Positions 6,906 through 8,374 of a stretch of DNA of 8,374 nt are shown here, in pieces. Below the pieces are notes generated by a model, which was not told the DNA's origin, made no database searches, and saw only the letters and a list, made by a program, of their open reading frames with translations. Within the stretch, counting starts at the first letter, position 1. Every line of letters begins with the position of its first letter. The stretch is from NCBI GenBank assembly GCA_902766675.1, contig CACXEN010000056.1, positions 1 through 8,374 of the forward strand, read 5' to 3'. This DNA comes from an uncultured Erysipelotrichaceae bacterium (GTDB lineage: Bacteria; Bacillota_I; Bacilli_A; Erysipelotrichales; Erysipelotrichaceae). Both the position numbers and the translations under genes were made by a program.

Positions 6906-6934
6906 AAGGATAAATCGCCATGATTTATCCTTTT
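6906..6934 (+). terminator. Intrinsic terminator of the adhesin gene
   Basis: An uninterrupted 11-bp stem (6906-6916 with 6922-6932) closes a five-base loop and ends in four T. It starts 23 bases after the adhesin stop codon. Confidence 0.8.
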
Positions 6935-6972
6935 AATATTGAACTAAACGAAAGACTAGGATTATACAAAAT

Positions 6973-6997
6973 GTTTTAAGAGAATAAAAAAGGGTAA
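6973..6997 (+). promoter_or_regulatory. SigB-like promoter match before the aminopeptidase gene
   Basis: GTTTTA (6973-6978), a 13-base spacer and GGGTAA (6992-6997) fit the general-stress sigma-B consensus of Bacillota (GTTTWW, 12-15 bases, GGGWAW). Transcription would start near 7004, about 40 bases before the GTG start. In such AT-rich DNA this could be chance, and whether the organism has sigma-B is unknown. Confidence 0.3.
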
Positions 6998-7013
6998 TGA
7001 TGGATAAATAAGA

Positions 7014-7019
7014 TATAAT
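7014..7019 (+). promoter_or_regulatory. Possible sigma-A -10 box for the aminopeptidase gene
   Basis: A perfect TATAAT would give a start near 7026 and a leader of about 20 bases containing the GAGG ribosome binding site (7037-7040). No good -35 lies at standard spacing. A second weak candidate is TTGAAC (6939-6944) with TATACA (6963-6968). Confidence 0.4.
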
Positions 7020-7045
7020 AGACAAGTTAGAAAGATGAGGTTGAT

Positions 7046-8281
7046 GTGGTTAGTAATAATATGTATAAAAAATTAGCTAAATTGGTAATAAAGAAGGGTG
7101 TGAATGTCCAAAACAATCAGCCACTTATCATTACAGCAAATATTAGAGATATAGAATTTGTAAGAATGTGCACAAAAGAAGCGTATGAGGCAGGTGCTAA
7201 GTATGTTTCTGTCTTATGGGAAGATGAAGAATTAGATAGAATGGATTTTACATATCAATCTATTGAAACTTTACAAGAAGTTCCACAATGGTCATATGAT
7301 CGCATGAAGTCATACAATGATGCAGGTGCTTGTTATTTAACGATTGACTCAAGTAAACCTGACTATTTAAAAGATATGGATAGTGCAAAGATTAGTGCTA
7401 CCCAACAAGCATATTATGAAAAAATGTCAGAATTAAGTTTATATAGAATAAATAATGAGGGACAATGGTGTATCATTTGTCTTCCATCTAGAGAGTGGGC
7501 TAGTATGATATTCCCTAATTTACCGATTGAAGAAGCTTATGAGAAACTGGGTGATGAAATATTTAAAATTACTAGAGTGAGTGAAGATAATGATCCAATC
7601 AAAGAATGGGAAGAGCATGATAAAGAATTAATTGAACATGCTAATATATTAACTTCTTATAATTTCAAATCACTTCATTTCACAAGTGAACTAGGAACTG
7701 ATATAAACATTGATTTAGTTAGAGATCATATTTGGGTAGGTGGAGGAGCAAGTAGACCAGATGGTGTATATTTCGATTGCAATATGCCTACAGAAGAATG
7801 CTTCAGCATGCCAGTAAAAACAGGTGTAAATGGTGTTGTTTATGCATCTAAGCCACTAAGCCACAATGGTAAAGTAGTAGAAGATTTTTGGTTTAAATTT
7901 GAAGATGGAAAAGTGGTAGACTTTGGAGCTAAGAAAGAAGAAGCAGTACTAAAAGAAATGTTTGATGTAGATGAGGGATCAAGATATTTAGGAGAAGTGG
8001 CGTTAGTACCATATGATTCACCAATATCTAAATCTAATATTTTATTCTTTAACACTCTCTATGATGAAAATGCTGCGTGTCACTTAGCGTTTGGAAGACC
8101 ATATCCAGAAAATTTGAAAAATGGTGTGAATATGACGAAAGAAGAATTAGTAAGTCATGGTGCAAATGATTCTATGATACATGTTGATTTTATGTTTGGA
8201 ACAAAAGAGATGAATATCGATGGAATCCAAGAAGATGGAACAATCATTCCTATCTTTAGGGAAGGGAATTTTGTCTTCTAA
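7046..8281 (+). CDS. ampS: M29-family metallo-aminopeptidase (AmpS/PepS type)
   Basis: This 411-residue cytoplasmic enzyme matches the usual M29 length of about 410. M29 peptidases (AmpS, PepS, AmpT) use two divalent metals to remove N-terminal residues from peptides in the last steps of intracellular peptide breakdown. All six expected metal/catalytic residues are present in order: Glu in PTEE (E250/E251), E317 in GEVALVP, H346 in ACHLAFG, Y353 in GRPYPEN, and H379 and D381 in IHVDFM. The N-terminal half has the family's flavin-free alpha/beta domain with ITANIRDIEFVRMC and EAGAKYVSVLWEDEE. The start is GTG 7046, with GAGG (7037-7040) 5 bases upstream; ATG 7061 in the same frame lacks such a site, and ATG 7044 is out of frame and soon stopped. 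It has its own leader after the adhesin terminator and no obvious terminator before the window ends. The symbol is the Bacillus/Staphylococcus name; pepS would be equally apt. Confidence 0.93.
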   Translation: MVSNNMYKKLAKLVIKKGVNVQNNQPLIITANIRDIEFVRMCTKEAYEAGAKYVSVLWEDEELDRMDFTYQSIETLQEVPQWSYDRMKSYNDAGACYLTIDSSKPDYLKDMDSAKISATQQAYYEKMSELSLYRINNEGQWCIICLPSREWASMIFPNLPIEEAYEKLGDEIFKITRVSEDNDPIKEWEEHDKELIEHANILTSYNFKSLHFTSELGTDINIDLVRDHIWVGGGASRPDGVYFDCNMPTEECFSMPVKTGVNGVVYASKPLSHNGKVVEDFWFKFEDGKVVDFGAKKEEAVLKEMFDVDEGSRYLGEVALVPYDSPISKSNILFFNTLYDENAACHLAFGRPYPENLKNGVNMTKEELVSHGANDSMIHVDFMFGTKEMNIDGIQEDGTIIPIFREGNFVF

Positions 8282-8292
8282 AATAATAGGAG

Positions 8293-8363
8293 CTGTTAAA
8301 TAAAACGTGGATTAGCGTGGATGACAGTTCTGAACCACGCAAAACTGTTAAATAAAACGTGGA
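8293..8363 (+). repeat. Two copies of a 19-bp direct repeat, 52-base period
   Basis: CTGTTAAATAAAACGTGGA occurs exactly at 8293-8311 and 8345-8363. After the second copy the sequence (CGAAGATCTGA) resembles the stretch following an internal CGTGGA in the first unit (TGACAGTTCTGA), so a second, diverged unit seems to begin and run off the window edge. It lies 11 bases after the aminopeptidase stop and is noncoding as far as can be seen. Confidence 0.7.
8315..8340. other. Inverted repeat (potential hairpin) inside the right-edge repeat
   Basis: GCGTGG (8315-8320) pairs with CCACGC (8335-8340) across a 14-base loop. Two other CGTGG copies (8306-8310 and 8358-8362) could pair with the same CCACG, and ACAGTT (8324-8329) can pair with AACTGT (8343-8348), so several mutually exclusive folds exist. 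No T-tract follows, so it is not a standard terminator. Confidence 0.5.
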
Positions 8364-8374
8364 CGAAGATCTGA

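Noticed and set aside
8315..8340. Hairpin after the aminopeptidase gene as its terminator
   Set aside because: The stem has only six pairs with a 14-base loop and no following T-tract; it is better explained as part of the repeat.

Overview
This AT-rich window reads as the chromosome of a low-GC Gram-positive bacterium (Bacillota). The grounds are purine-rich Shine-Dalgarno sequences, U-tailed intrinsic terminators after almost every gene, and a wall-anchored surface protein with CnaB-type stalk domains and a sortase signal. The split transketolase C-terminal subunit and the PKTAD-type sorting signal would suit an Erysipelotrichia-like or clostridial gut/oral anaerobe, but that placement is inference. 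No rRNA, tRNA, CRISPR array, transposase or phage gene is visible, and no gap between genes exceeds 300 bases.

Layout, left to right. (1) The 3' end of a transketolase C-terminal subunit gene, closed by a hairpin terminator. (2) A membrane-anchored zinc-ribbon protein (312-1058) with a TcaA/YvbJ-like plan. (3) On the minus strand, a flavodoxin-fold NAD(P)H/FMN oxidoreductase with an iron-sulfur-flavoprotein-type cysteine cluster (1085-1708). It converges on gene 2 and shares a bidirectional terminator with it. (4) Divergent from gene 3, an AEC (auxin efflux carrier) family permease (1856-2782). The region between genes 3 and 4 holds promoter-like elements and a pair of near-identical 12-bp inverted sites. 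(5) A 1320-residue secreted, sortase-anchored adhesin (2920-6882): signal peptide, two N-terminal beta domains, a long beta-helix with chlamydial Pmp-like GGAI/FxxN repeats, two or three CnaB domains and a VPKTA sorting signal. (6) An M29-family metallo-aminopeptidase (7046-8281) with all six metal/catalytic residues. (7) At the right edge, the start of a repeat with a 52-base period and potential hairpins.

Almost every gene has its own terminator and its own leader, so the window looks like a run of single-gene transcription units rather than one pathway operon. The oxidoreductase/permease pair shares a control region and may be co-regulated. I found no convincing new multi-gene system. The best leads are the Pmp-like repeats in a Gram-positive wall adhesin, the hairpin abutting the adhesin's ribosome binding site, the apparently leaderless permease gene, and the right-edge repeat.
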